From Sulfolobus sp. A20 (GTDB lineage: Archaea; Thermoproteota; Thermoprotei_A; Sulfolobales; Sulfolobaceae): a DNA stretch of 64,000 bases. Where the stretch lies: positions 1,178,001 through 1,242,000 of the forward strand of contig NZ_CP017006.1 in the NCBI RefSeq assembly GCF_001719125.1, written 5' to 3'. Shown here in pieces: positions 1 to 9,131 of the stretch; within the stretch, counting starts at the first letter, position 1, and each line of letters opens with the position of its first letter. The notes beneath the pieces are model-generated. The model was not told where the DNA came from. It saw only the letters and a program-made list of their open reading frames with translations, and searched no databases. A program made the translations under genes and the position numbers.

Positions 1-2
1 CT

Positions 3-1022
3 AGGAAGGAGAAGTTTGATAAAGAGGAGGTTTCTAGAGCAATAAGGAACGCAATTGCAGCAGAAATAGATGCAATAAATTTCTATCTTCAACAAAACAG
101 ATACATAGAAGACGAGAAGCTTAGAAAAGTACATGAGGATATAACTAAAGAAGAGATGACTCACTTTGGAGAATTCCTAAGACTATTATACCAAGTCTCT
201 CCTGAAGATTTTGAGTATTTTAAGAAAGGTTGGGAAGAGGCGTCAAAGCTTATTGGAGAAGTTAGACCTTTAACCCTTTCATCCCCAGAGAACGTGAGTA
301 AAAATGAGGGAATCAATACGAATAATGAAGGGTTTCAAAGTTGGATATTTGAAGGGATTAATTCTAGTAGGGTAGTTAGGGATATAGGAAATTTGATTAG
401 ATGGAATTCTACAACCATACCGTATTCAGAAATAACATTAAGTGAAGATAGTGTATCACAGGAAAAGAAATTATCAGTATATGATTTGACCTATATTTCC
501 CTTGAAGTAAGGTATTATTTAGGTCAACTGACCGAAAAAAGAAGGGTATCAATATTAGCAGGTCATAGATTTGGGAGGATGGAAAACCTGGTTCTCCTTA
601 AGGAACACCCGCTTTCCCCATTAAAGTTGGGCATTACAGTTAAAGCATCAGACTGGAGTCAAACTGGAAACATACTCAACGATGTATTAAAATCGTACGA
701 AGTTTTAGCTAAAGATGGTTTTGGTAAAGGAATTTTTATTCTAATTTCCCCATCCAATTACGCTAAGGCATTTAGGACTATAGATCGTGCTGGGACTTTA
801 GAAATAGAGATGATAAAAAGCTTAGGAAGTGTTATTCCAACTGATGTGGTTGAAGATAATGAGATATACGTTATAAGTAAATTTGGTTTTGACATTCTAT
901 TATATTCTGATATAACAATAGAGCCTTTAGGAAAGGAAAAGGATTATGACGCTTATCTGATTTCAGAACAATTAGCTCCTAGACTTGTAAGTAGGAACGC
1001 AGCTTGCGTAATCAGACAATAG
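3..1022 (+). CDS. Encapsulin shell protein with N-terminal ferritin-like domain (5' end outside window)
   Basis: The frame is open from base 3, so the gene begins left of the window and the ATG at 156 is internal. The 339 visible residues hold two domains. Residues 1 to about 75 form a ferritin-like helical pair with Glu21 (AAEIDA) and an ExxH motif at Glu51/His54 (EMTH). From about residue 85 to the end is a Linocin_M18/encapsulin HK97-fold shell domain. This order matches the known Pyrococcus furiosus ferritin-encapsulin fusion of about 345 residues, so probably only a few residues are missing. The expected role is a self-assembling shell that carries its own ferroxidase for iron storage or oxidative-stress protection. 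No cargo gene is visible beside it. The family assignment is firm; iron storage is inferred. Confidence 0.85.
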   Translation, partial: RKEKFDKEEVSRAIRNAIAAEIDAINFYLQQNRYIEDEKLRKVHEDITKEEMTHFGEFLRLLYQVSPEDFEYFKKGWEEASKLIGEVRPLTLSSPENVSKNEGINTNNEGFQSWIFEGINSSRVVRDIGNLIRWNSTTIPYSEITLSEDSVSQEKKLSVYDLTYISLEVRYYLGQLTEKRRVSILAGHRFGRMENLVLLKEHPLSPLKLGITVKASDWSQTGNILNDVLKSYEVLAKDGFGKGIFILISPSNYAKAFRTIDRAGTLEIEMIKSLGSVIPTDVVEDNEIYVISKFGFDILLYSDITIEPLGKEKDYDAYLISEQLAPRLVSRNAACVIRQ

Positions 1023-1185
1023 CTCACGAATTTTAGCTTATATTATTTTTATTATGCTAAATTGTAGCTTCTTTTTGAACGAAATTGTTTAACCTCTAAA
1101 CCCTAAAAATTTAGCACTATAACAGATACTTCAATCCATTAAACTGCTCATATACTTAGTTTTTGAAAACAAATGAGAAGTATCT

Positions 1186-1250
1186 TAAATTACAAAGTTG
1201 AGGAAAGCCTCTATAGCGGTGAGGAAGTCAGTGGCTTTCAGACTATATCT
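1186..1250 (+). repeat. Short dispersed remnant, copy A, in a 485-bp gene-free gap
   Basis: The stretch contains AAAGTTGAGGAAAGCCTC followed by GCGGTGAGGAAGTCAG. It matches the first and last parts of the longer copy at 61372-61545 and resembles an internally deleted derivative. The rest of the gap (1023-1507) is AT-rich and I see no gene, RNA or clear promoter in it. The IS200/IS605 origin is an inference from the better preserved copies. Confidence 0.45.
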
Positions 1251-1507
1251 ATTCTAAGTAATCCTATATAATGTAATTATTGAGGTTTATATTATACGTT
1301 GTAGACTTAATCAATGCCAAGAATTGTAATATCGTGATTAGAGTATACGAGTAGCGCATATTTTTTATATCTTACATATACCTAACTTATATTTTTACGA
1401 TGTAACGGTAACTAAGAATTGATAATGTTTTTATTATATATTGATAATATCATTACATTTAAGCTCAATTAATTTTTAGAAATATTGGTATATATAATAT
1501 TTAATTT

Positions 1508-2323
1508 TTAATGATATACCCATTTAATTTCTTCTGCTTTTTTCTTAAGATTTTTCAATACTATGTCTTCAAATCCCATTTCATAAGCTATCAATCTAAT
1601 CTCTCCTTTAGCTTTAAGGAGGCTTACCATTACATCTCCTGCTTGTGATAGGGAGCCATTTATTTGTACTTGGCTGATGTCCCCGTTAGTAATTGACATT
1701 ATTATTTCTAAGTTTTCTCCTAGTATTATAGCTCCCCCATACTTTACCGTATTAATTAATTCTCTCATTTTGGAGAGAATCTCATCTACGTTACCTTTCA
1801 AATTTATGATTTCATTAATGGAATAACCTTCTTCTATAGAAGGCTTAAAATATAAACTCAAGAACGGAATTATATGCTCCTTTACTAAGTGTTCTGCTAA
1901 ATTGAAATCTCCTCCGGAAAATATTCTATCAAAGACACCGTAATCCTGTTTATAATCCCCTATAATTTTTACCTTAGAAATACCCTTACTGGAATCTAAA
2001 ATAAATATGTCTATTTTCCATGACAATTTGTTATCATCGGTATTCCCTTTGTACTCTATACCACCTAAGGATATAATAGGTCCTTCCATATACCCTTTCA
2101 AGAGTGTCATTCTAGAATCAGGGTCACCTAGAACGTAAACTACCCTAAACTTGTTCTCAGGATTTTGCAAATTACCCATAGTAAGATAATTGTTCTTCTC
2201 TTTATCAAAAATCTTTACTATTAAGAGATGACCAAACATTCCAGCAAATCTGATAGGATCTATAAAGAATGATGTTATCTGTGATCTACTTGCTCTCAAT
2301 TCTAGTTCTTGCGAATAAACCAT
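1508..2323 (-). CDS. START/SRPBCC-like protein of unknown function
   Basis: This 271-residue soluble protein has no signal peptide or membrane segment. Residues 1 to about 160 look like an SRPBCC (Bet v 1-like) lipid-binding fold, with a start region similar to the DUF3211 and CoxG proteins elsewhere in the window and a long C-terminal helix. The last 100 residues are a separate alpha/beta part that I do not recognise. It stands alone, divergent from the TPP enzyme downstream on the other strand. The coding call is good because the frame is long and uses codons like its neighbours. The fold is a low-confidence guess and no ligand can be named. Confidence 0.75.
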   Translation of the reverse strand: MVYSQELELRASRSQITSFFIDPIRFAGMFGHLLIVKIFDKEKNNYLTMGNLQNPENKFRVVYVLGDPDSRMTLLKGYMEGPIISLGGIEYKGNTDDNKLSWKIDIFILDSSKGISKVKIIGDYKQDYGVFDRIFSGGDFNLAEHLVKEHIIPFLSLYFKPSIEEGYSINEIINLKGNVDEILSKMRELINTVKYGGAIILGENLEIIMSITNGDISQVQINGSLSQAGDVMVSLLKAKGEIRLIAYEMGFEDIVLKNLKKKAEEIKWVYH

Positions 2324-2500
2324 AAAATTATCATATAATGTTTCAGAAAGTTTCCTATATATATTTATCTACTCTCAGGATGGTTTTTTAATGAAAAAGA
2401 TTCTTTTAAGTTTTTTATAATTTGTTAAGGAATATTTTCCAATCTATATGTTAAATAATTGATAAAATTTGTAGTGTTCATAAGTTCTTTAAGGAAAAAG

Positions 2501-2509
2501 ATATTATAC
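2501..2509 (+). promoter_or_regulatory. Putative TATA box of the TPP enzyme operon
   Basis: An AT-rich TATTATA-like box lies 19-27 bp upstream of the ATG at 2528. This is the spacing expected for a leaderless Sulfolobales transcript and favours 2528 over ATG 2510 or TTG 2459. Confidence 0.4.
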
Positions 2510-2527
2510 ATGAATACAATATACTTT

Positions 2528-4177
2528 ATGCCATCTGTAGCTGAAGTAATAGTAAAAGTATTAGAGGATAGTGGGATTGAAAGAATGTATGGAATTCCAG
2601 GGGACTCAATTGATCCTCTAGTTGATGCGATAAGACGTTCCAAAGTAAAATACGTGCAAGTGAGGCATGAAGAGGGCGCGGCTTTTGCAGCTTCAGTAGA
2701 GGCTAAAATTACAGGAAAACCTGTAGCCTGTATGGGAACATCTGGTCCAGGTTCTATACACCTCTTAAATGGTTTATATGATGCAAAGATGGATCATTCG
2801 CCGGTAATAGCATTTACTGGTCAAGTAGAGTCTGATATGATTGGGCATGACTACTTCCAAGAGGTTAATTTAACAAGATTGTTTGAAGACGTCGCAGTCT
2901 TCAATCAGATATTGATAAATCCAGATAATGCTGAATATATCGTAAGAAGAGCGATAAGAGAAGCAATAACTAAGAGAGGAGTTGCTCATGTAAATCTACC
3001 TGTTGACATTTTGAGAAAATCTTCTGAGTATAAGGGTGAAAAGAAGACTGAGACAGTAAAGGTAGAGTACACTATAGATTTCACTAAAGTCAAGGAGATG
3101 ATAAAGCAGAGTGAGAAACCAGTTCTATTAATTGGGGGAGGAGCTAGAGGCTTGGGTGAGCAGATTAACAAGTTCGCTGAAAGAGTAGGTTCACCTATAA
3201 TATACGCCCTAAACGGTAAGGGAATACTACCTGATCTAGATCCTAAGGTGATGGGAGGAATCGGTCTCCTAGGAACTAAGCCATCAATCACTGCAATGGA
3301 TAAGGCTGACTTACTTATAATGTTAGGTACATCATTTCCCTATGTTAATTTTCTCAATAGAGAAGCTAAAGTTATACAAGTAGATATTGATGCATCAAAC
3401 ATAGGGAAGAGACTAAATGTCGATTTAGCTCTTCCAATACCAGCTAGCGAATTCCTAAAGGTAGAGGTAGAGGAGAAGCAAAACAAGTTCTACGAAGAGT
3501 TAAAGGGGCAAAAAGAGGACTGGCTAGACTCAATATCTAAGCAAGAGAATAGCATAGAGAAGCCGATGAAACCACAGAGGGTAGCTTATTTAGTATCTCA
3601 GAAGTGTAAAGAAGATGCAGTTATTATAACTGATACTGGTAACGTAACAATGTGGACTGCCAGACATTTCAGAGCATCCGGAAAACAAACTTTTGTCTTC
3701 TCAGCATGGTTGGGATCCATGGGGATTGGAGTACCAGGGGCTGTTGGTGCTTCGTTTGCCGTGAATAACATGAGACAAGTTATCGCTTTTGCGGGGGATG
3801 GTGGGTTTGCCATGACGATGATGGAATTGATAACAGCTAAGAAATACAATTTGCCTATTAAGATAATAATATATAATAATTCTAAACTAGGAATGATAAA
3901 ATTTGAACAAGAAGTAATGGGTTATCCAGAATGGGGTGTTGATCTTTATAACCCTGATTTTGTGAAGCTGGCTGAGGCTATGGGATTTAAGGGATATAGG
4001 CTTGAAGAGCCAAAAGAAGCTGAGGGGGTAATTGAGGAATTCCTAAACACTGAAGGACCAGCAGTATTAGATGCTATAGTAGACCCTAACGAGAGACCAA
4101 TGCCACCTAAACTTACGTTTAAGCAAGCTGGCGAATACGTGCTATCAATCTTCAGAGAAAAGTTGCAGGGGTTATGA
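2528..4177 (+). CDS. TPP-dependent pyruvate oxidase / acetolactate-synthase-like enzyme
   Basis: The 549-residue protein has the three-domain layout of the acetolactate synthase/pyruvate oxidase family. An N-terminal PYR domain (VRHEEGAAFAA, with the catalytic Glu) is followed by a central domain and a C-terminal TPP/Mg domain with GDGGF at residues 423-427 and the paired NN about 27 residues on. The QEVNLTRLFEDVAVF region and the segment after GDG resemble PoxB/SpxB pyruvate oxidases more than biosynthetic IlvB. Likely reaction: oxidative decarboxylation of pyruvate or another 2-oxoacid. The flavoprotein gene starts one base after its stop, so the two are surely co-transcribed, suggesting electron passage to quinone. 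The chosen start gives the MPSVAEV N-terminus usual for the family. Substrate is not proven. Confidence 0.85.
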   Translation: MPSVAEVIVKVLEDSGIERMYGIPGDSIDPLVDAIRRSKVKYVQVRHEEGAAFAASVEAKITGKPVACMGTSGPGSIHLLNGLYDAKMDHSPVIAFTGQVESDMIGHDYFQEVNLTRLFEDVAVFNQILINPDNAEYIVRRAIREAITKRGVAHVNLPVDILRKSSEYKGEKKTETVKVEYTIDFTKVKEMIKQSEKPVLLIGGGARGLGEQINKFAERVGSPIIYALNGKGILPDLDPKVMGGIGLLGTKPSITAMDKADLLIMLGTSFPYVNFLNREAKVIQVDIDASNIGKRLNVDLALPIPASEFLKVEVEEKQNKFYEELKGQKEDWLDSISKQENSIEKPMKPQRVAYLVSQKCKEDAVIITDTGNVTMWTARHFRASGKQTFVFSAWLGSMGIGVPGAVGASFAVNNMRQVIAFAGDGGFAMTMMELITAKKYNLPIKIIIYNNSKLGMIKFEQEVMGYPEWGVDLYNPDFVKLAEAMGFKGYRLEEPKEAEGVIEEFLNTEGPAVLDAIVDPNERPMPPKLTFKQAGEYVLSIFREKLQGL

Positions 4178-4178
4178 T

Positions 4179-5186
4179 ATGATAGTGATCGTTGGAGGTG
4201 GATTTAGTGGCAACTCTGCACATAATCAAAACAAAGACTCAATAATAATTGATAGAAAAGACTACTTTTTACTTACTCCTTGGCTAATAGATTTCATTTG
4301 TGGAATGAAGACTCTTAACGATATAATAATTAAATATAAAAATGTGATAGTTGGAGAGTTGGAAAAAATTGATTTTAACGATAAGAAAATTATCCTAAGT
4401 AATAGTAAGGAGATACGTTACGATAAGTTGATTTTGGCACTAGGTCATCATCAGAACTTGCCAAGACTTAAGGGTCCAAGAGAATATGCTCACAAAATCG
4501 AGACACTACAAGACGCATTTTACCTTAAGAAGAGATTGAATGAAGTAAAGGATATTGCAATAGTAGGTGGAGGAGCTACTGGAGTAGAATTAGCTGGCAA
4601 TATAAGAGGGAAAAGAGTAACGCTAATACAGAGAAGAAATAGACTTCTCCCCACTATGACTACAGCTTCGTCTAAGAAAGCTGAGGAAATACTAAATGAA
4701 TTAGGGGTTAATTTAATGCTGGGTGTTGAAGCTATTGAGGTATTAAAAGATGGCGTATTAACTTCGCACGGGAAAGTGAAGTCTGAACTAACTATTTTTG
4801 CTGGAGGATTAAAGGGGCCGCAGATAATTGACACTTTACAACATGCAAACAAAAATCATAGAATGATAGTGGATAGATACCTTAAATCCGTGGAGCATAA
4901 AGACGTATATGGTGCAGGAGACTGTATTACCTTTGAAGACTCTGACATTCCTATGTCTGCAGATGTAGCAGTATCTTCTGGCAAAATTGCAATGAGGAAC
5001 GCTTTAGGAGAGGAAATAAAGTTTGAGCCTAAAAGGAGCGCAACTATAATAAGAATTAGGGACGAATTCTTTGGAGATTTTGGAAATAACTATGTTGAAG
5101 GAAACTTTGCTAAGTTACTTAGGAGTATAGCCTACGCGGAGTCATTACTATTACCAAGTAAAGAAAGCTTTAATACAAAGATTTGA
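4179..5186 (+). CDS. FAD/NAD-linked oxidoreductase, NDH-2 / sulfide:quinone reductase-like
   Basis: The 335-residue protein carries the FAD-binding GGGFSG at residues 6-11, a second nucleotide-binding GGGATG near residue 128, and the C-terminal GAGD near residue 246 of pyridine-nucleotide disulfide oxidoreductases. It resembles type II NADH dehydrogenases. The first Rossmann helix is short, with several residues fewer than usual between GGGFSG and the IIIDRKDYF strand. No redox-active CxxxxC pair is visible, which argues against a disulfide reductase. It follows the TPP enzyme with a one-base gap, so it may take electrons from that enzyme or recycle NAD(P)H to caldariellaquinone. The electron donor is inferred only. 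Confidence 0.8.
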   Translation: MIVIVGGGFSGNSAHNQNKDSIIIDRKDYFLLTPWLIDFICGMKTLNDIIIKYKNVIVGELEKIDFNDKKIILSNSKEIRYDKLILALGHHQNLPRLKGPREYAHKIETLQDAFYLKKRLNEVKDIAIVGGGATGVELAGNIRGKRVTLIQRRNRLLPTMTTASSKKAEEILNELGVNLMLGVEAIEVLKDGVLTSHGKVKSELTIFAGGLKGPQIIDTLQHANKNHRMIVDRYLKSVEHKDVYGAGDCITFEDSDIPMSADVAVSSGKIAMRNALGEEIKFEPKRSATIIRIRDEFFGDFGNNYVEGNFAKLLRSIAYAESLLLPSKESFNTKI

Positions 5187-5393
5187 AAAAGTCTAGCAAT
5201 TATTTTTTAAGTCGATTACGGTCTATATTGTATCTATATTCTTTTTGTAATATATGTAAGAAATGGTATCCGAACTCTTTCGTTTCCTCTACTTTAGAGC
5301 GATTAGTATATTTTTATATCATAATTTTTATCTTAAATAATTAAATTAAAAGCATAAACTTATAAAGAGTATTAAAGGAGTGTGTAATTTTAT

Positions 5394-5568
5394 TCATTAT
5401 AGTAAATTATAATGATAAGGGAGTACTATGTTCTCAGTTGAAGGACGAGAAAACATTAAAGGATTAATTTTTATTGCTTAGAAAGTATGCTATATAGCAT
5501 CTCCATCGTGTACTTTACTTAAACAAATCATTATAGTAATATAAAAGAGAGTATATATTATAATGATT
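5394..5568. repeat. Paired TCATTATA / TATAATGA inverted repeats in a 551-bp convergent gap
   Basis: The gap 5187-5737 lies between two convergent genes and has no believable ORF. It holds TCATTATA at 5394-5401 facing TATAATGA at 5408-5415 (6-bp spacer). A second pair follows at 5526-5535 and 5559-5568, with 10-bp arms (AATCATTATA/TATAATGATT) and a 23-bp spacer. The function is unknown; binding sites or RNA hairpins are possible. Confidence 0.4.
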
Positions 5569-5737
5569 GTAGTTAAGGTTAAATCAAAGACTGTAAATAA
5601 AACACTAAGCCCTTTATATGTTTAAAATGCTTGTAAATGTAATTTATATCTTCATATTATACTATGACTTAATTCTAAAAATAATAAAGCAAAGAAATTA
5701 TGTACTTATAAATAAAGACTTTTAGATAGTGAGTAAT

Positions 5738-6685
5738 TTAGCAAATTTCTTCACGCAAAGCTTTGGATATCCTTAGTCTCTCCTCTCTTTCAACTAGTCT
5801 AGCCTCAAGCAACTTCTTTTCCTTTTCGCTAGATGGAGTAAACTTAGGTAAGGTTTTTGGTTTTCCTTCATCATCTACACTCACGAAGGAGAAGACAGTT
5901 TTAGTAACTAATTTCTTCTCACCTTTACGATAATCTATAGAAAATACTTTTGCACCAACATCAATTGAAGTATTTCCAACGTATTCTACAGCTCCTTGTA
6001 TTTCAAGAATATCCCCTATCCTTACTGGTATTAAAAAGTTGGCATTTCCTGCACTAACAGTTAACACGTTTCCCCTTGAGTAAATTTTTGCTACGATAGC
6101 TAAGGCTTCATCTAACATAGTGTACATTTTTCCGGCGTAAAGTATTCCAGATGTAAACGCATGTTCAGGATATATTGTTCTAATATAACTCCTGCTAAAC
6201 GTGGTAAAGGGAACTAAGTCTTCTTGATCACCCATATCGGCTATTTTTCTTTTCAGTCTTCTTTCCCTTCTCTTTTCTGCTTCTTCGTCATATTTTGGAG
6301 GAATAGATAGATTCCTAGGTCTCCCAGTTTCATCTACTGCTACAAATGTCATCAAGCTTATAGCTCCTACCTCCTCCTTTTCCCCTTTCTTTAAACAAGC
6401 TTTAACCTTAATTTCAACCGATGATTTCCACCAAGCTGTTGCTTCAGCTATTATTCTTAGAACATCTCCTAATCTGCCCGATTTATATAAGTATAAATAG
6501 TCTAGTGATGCTAATACATAATTTCCTCTGCTTATATTACTCATCAAAAGACCGCCAGTATCTATAAGCCAACTCATATAAATTCCCCCATGTAAGCTGT
6601 TGAAATGATTTACGTGCCAAGGTAAGACACTGTAATAATTTTCTAGTTTAAACATTTTATATCTAGCTAATATTTGCATTGACAA
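5738..6685 (-). CDS. Acyl-CoA thioesterase with two hotdog domains
   Basis: The 315-residue protein contains two consecutive hotdog domains, roughly residues 15-130 and 165-290. Each has a loop-helix core, [19 protein letters not shown] and [22 protein letters not shown]. Both domains contain a FVAVDE or FVSVDD motif near their ends. This is the arrangement of BACH-type acyl-CoA hydrolases, which release CoA and free acid in the cytosol. The start drawn is a TTG; ATG at 6679 (codon 3) or ATG at 6655 (codon 11) is more likely, since a TATA-like AATATATTTT lies at about 6686-6697. It may balance acyl-CoA pools for the fatty-acid genes further right. Chain-length specificity cannot be read from sequence. 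Confidence 0.85.
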   Translation of the reverse strand: MSMQILARYKMFKLENYYSVLPWHVNHFNSLHGGIYMSWLIDTGGLLMSNISRGNYVLASLDYLYLYKSGRLGDVLRIIAEATAWWKSSVEIKVKACLKKGEKEEVGAISLMTFVAVDETGRPRNLSIPPKYDEEAEKRRERRLKRKIADMGDQEDLVPFTTFSRSYIRTIYPEHAFTSGILYAGKMYTMLDEALAIVAKIYSRGNVLTVSAGNANFLIPVRIGDILEIQGAVEYVGNTSIDVGAKVFSIDYRKGEKKLVTKTVFSFVSVDDEGKPKTLPKFTPSSEKEKKLLEARLVEREERLRISKALREEIC

Positions 6686-6737
6686 AAATATATTATTTGC
6701 TTACATCAGAACACTTTTTATTAAGAAAATAACAGAT

Positions 6738-7973
6738 TTATGGTCTTTTCTTAACTTCCTCCCATTTTCCATTAAATAGAATTTTCTTCCCATCCATTGC
6801 AATAACCTTACCTTTCCTAATTACGTATTTTGGCGGTTCCATAAATCTGATTAAATCTATTAAATCTATCGCGTCAGTAACTAGTAAGTTAGCCTCATTT
6901 CCGACTTCTATTCCATAATTCCTTATTTTCCAAGCCTTAGCAGAATTAAATGTTATCAAATCTATTGATCTCTTAAGTTCTTCCTCTCCAGTCAACTGAT
7001 CTAAGTGAATAGCCATGAATAATACTTGTAGCATATTACCTATTCCTAAAGGATACCATGGGTCCATAATGCAATCATGTCCCAATGCTACATTAACTCC
7101 AAAACTTAACATTTCTTTTATTGGAGCCATCCCTCTCCTCTTAGGATAACCTTCTAACCTACCTTGTAGGACAGCGTTGACCAAAGGATTAGGTATAACA
7201 GTAACTTTAGCCTTTGCGACAAAGGGTAAAATCCTATATCTGTATGAAGAGTCCCAACTATGCATTGCCGTAACATGACCTGCTGTTACTCTTCCCTCCC
7301 AAGAATTACTTATCGTTTCCTTGACTAATACTTCTAAAAATCTTGAATTAGGATCATCCGTTTCATCAATATGACCGTCTATATCTTTATCAAATTGTTT
7401 AGCTATCTCGAAGGCGAAACTTACAGATTTAACTCCATCCTCCCTAGTTGTCTCATTATGTGGGATTAAACCTACATTGTCCGCTCCTCTTTCTATTGCC
7501 TTAAACAATAGCTCATCGTTGCCTTTATCTGTGAATATGCCGTCTTGGGGAAAGGCTGTAACTTGTATGTCAGCTATCTCCTTAGAGATTTCCTTTACTT
7601 TCAGTATAGCATTCAGCAATTTGAAATTCCCCTCAGTAATGTCTACATGCGTTCTAATCCATAAAGTGCCATAAGCAACCATGAGTTTTACAGCAGTTAA
7701 GGCATTTTTGATTACATCTTCTTCCGTTATCCGGTTCTTCACTTCCTTCCATAGTCTTATTCCCTCCCATAAAGTTCCGCTCTTATTCACTGCTTGAGTG
7801 AAAGCACTATCTAAGTGAAAATGCATATTAAAATATGGAGGTATGACTAAATTGCCTTGAGCGTCTAAAACGGTATCATCTTTTTCACAGCTTCCAATAC
7901 ACGTTATTATATTGTCATCTATTCTTATATTAACTACCTTTCCATCTAACAATCTGGCGTTCTCTATAAACAT
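6738..7973 (-). CDS. codA: Cytosine-deaminase-like amidohydrolase
   Basis: This 411-residue metal-dependent amidohydrolase has the CodA signature set: HFHLD at residues 51-55, DGHIDETDDP near 199, AGHVTAM near 232, and LGHDCIMDPWYPLGIGNML near 299. These supply the His, Glu and Asp metal and catalytic residues. The terminal beta-sandwich halves are present, so the length is normal. It would hydrolyse an exocyclic amine of cytosine or a related cyclic compound in the cytosol. It sits alone between divergent or unrelated genes, so the pathway context is weak. Cytosine, creatinine or another heterocycle are all possible substrates. Confidence 0.8.
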   Translation of the reverse strand: MFIENARLLDGKVVNIRIDDNIITCIGSCEKDDTVLDAQGNLVIPPYFNMHFHLDSAFTQAVNKSGTLWEGIRLWKEVKNRITEEDVIKNALTAVKLMVAYGTLWIRTHVDITEGNFKLLNAILKVKEISKEIADIQVTAFPQDGIFTDKGNDELLFKAIERGADNVGLIPHNETTREDGVKSVSFAFEIAKQFDKDIDGHIDETDDPNSRFLEVLVKETISNSWEGRVTAGHVTAMHSWDSSYRYRILPFVAKAKVTVIPNPLVNAVLQGRLEGYPKRRGMAPIKEMLSFGVNVALGHDCIMDPWYPLGIGNMLQVLFMAIHLDQLTGEEELKRSIDLITFNSAKAWKIRNYGIEVGNEANLLVTDAIDLIDLIRFMEPPKYVIRKGKVIAMDGKKILFNGKWEEVKKRP

Positions 7974-8051
7974 TAAAAGTTATACGTTGATAGAACTTTT
8001 ATCACTAACCTCCAGTTAACGTTATTAACTTAACTTACTTGAAAAAGATTT

Positions 8052-9131
8052 GTGAATAAAGATCAGTTTTTCTTAGTTATTTCTTCTTCACTTTTCGGAA
8101 TTTCAATGGGAGCGAATACGATAATTATTTCTCTATATTTCAAATCTTTAGGCTTGTCTCCCTTAACTATTGGTGAGATATTATCTTTATCAGTGATCAT
8201 AGGTTCCGTGATTTCTCTAATCTTCTCCTTCTTGGGGGACATGTATGGAAGGAAAAAATTTGCAATAATAAGTAGATCAGTGACTACGGTCTCCACGTTT
8301 CTTCTCTTTCTAGGATATCCTATTGCTTACGTTTTTTCCCTAGGATGGGGGTCCGGAAACCTAATTTTCTCCATGTTAGCTGAAAAGTCCAATAATGTTC
8401 AGAGGCTTTTGGGATTAAGGCAAAGTCTATCTATATTTTTATCTGTTTTCGGAAGTCTTTTACCACTATTATTAACCTACAAAGAGATACTCTTGCTTGA
8501 AGTATTTATCAATTTAATGGCTTTAGCCCTAATAATTCCAGTTGAAGAAAATTATAGAGGAAATAGAAGTTTTAATCTAAAGAGTATAGGTGTGATTTCA
8601 AAGTTTTCAACTGAAGCATTAATAGGTTTAGGAGCAGGATTAGTTATTCCTTTAATGTCGTTATGGTTTAATCTAAGGTTTGATGTGACTGCATCTGAGA
8701 TGAGTCCAATTTTTGCAATTGCAGAACTGTCGTTAGCTTTCAGCAGTTATCTCTCCATAGTAATAGCTGAAAAAATTGGGGAAGTGAATACGATAATATA
8801 TTTTCACTCAGTTGCAATAGCATTATTGTTCATACTTCCTTTCTCCCCTTCATTTTTTGTAGCCTCAATAGTTTTCGTAGTCAGAAATGTTTTAATGAAC
8901 ATGACTTCACCAGTTTTCCAAACCATGATACTTAAACTTGTTCCAGAGAACGAAAGAAGTAGAGCAAACGGGATAGTCAATTTGATGAGCTCTATACCAA
9001 GAGCTTTTGGACCAAGTATAGGAGGTTATTTCTTCAACCTAGGGAATCTTTATTTCCCATTTTTTATAACTGGTACGCTGTACTCCTTGTCTACAGTATT
9101 ATTCTTTTTATTTTTCAGAAAAACTTCTTAA
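8052..9131 (+). CDS. MFS transporter
   Basis: The 359-residue protein is almost entirely hydrophobic helices, about 11-12 membrane segments. The MFS loop 2-3 motif appears near residue 60 (FLGDMYGRKKF). It starts with GTG and is shorter than the usual 400 residues. Its 3' end overlaps the convergent glycosyltransferase gene by 24 bp. The substrate is unknown; a drug or metabolite exporter is plausible from the DHA-like layout. Confidence 0.75.
   Translation: MNKDQFFLVISSSLFGISMGANTIIISLYFKSLGLSPLTIGEILSLSVIIGSVISLIFSFLGDMYGRKKFAIISRSVTTVSTFLLFLGYPIAYVFSLGWGSGNLIFSMLAEKSNNVQRLLGLRQSLSIFLSVFGSLLPLLLTYKEILLLEVFINLMALALIIPVEENYRGNRSFNLKSIGVISKFSTEALIGLGAGLVIPLMSLWFNLRFDVTASEMSPIFAIAELSLAFSSYLSIVIAEKIGEVNTIIYFHSVAIALLFILPFSPSFFVASIVFVVRNVLMNMTSPVFQTMILKLVPENERSRANGIVNLMSSIPRAFGPSIGGYFFNLGNLYFPFFITGTLYSLSTVLFFLFFRKTS

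Noticed and set aside
156-1022. A complete 288-residue encapsulin starting at ATG 156
   Set aside because: The frame is open upstream to base 3 with ferritin-like helical sequence, so ATG 156 is an internal methionine of a longer fusion.
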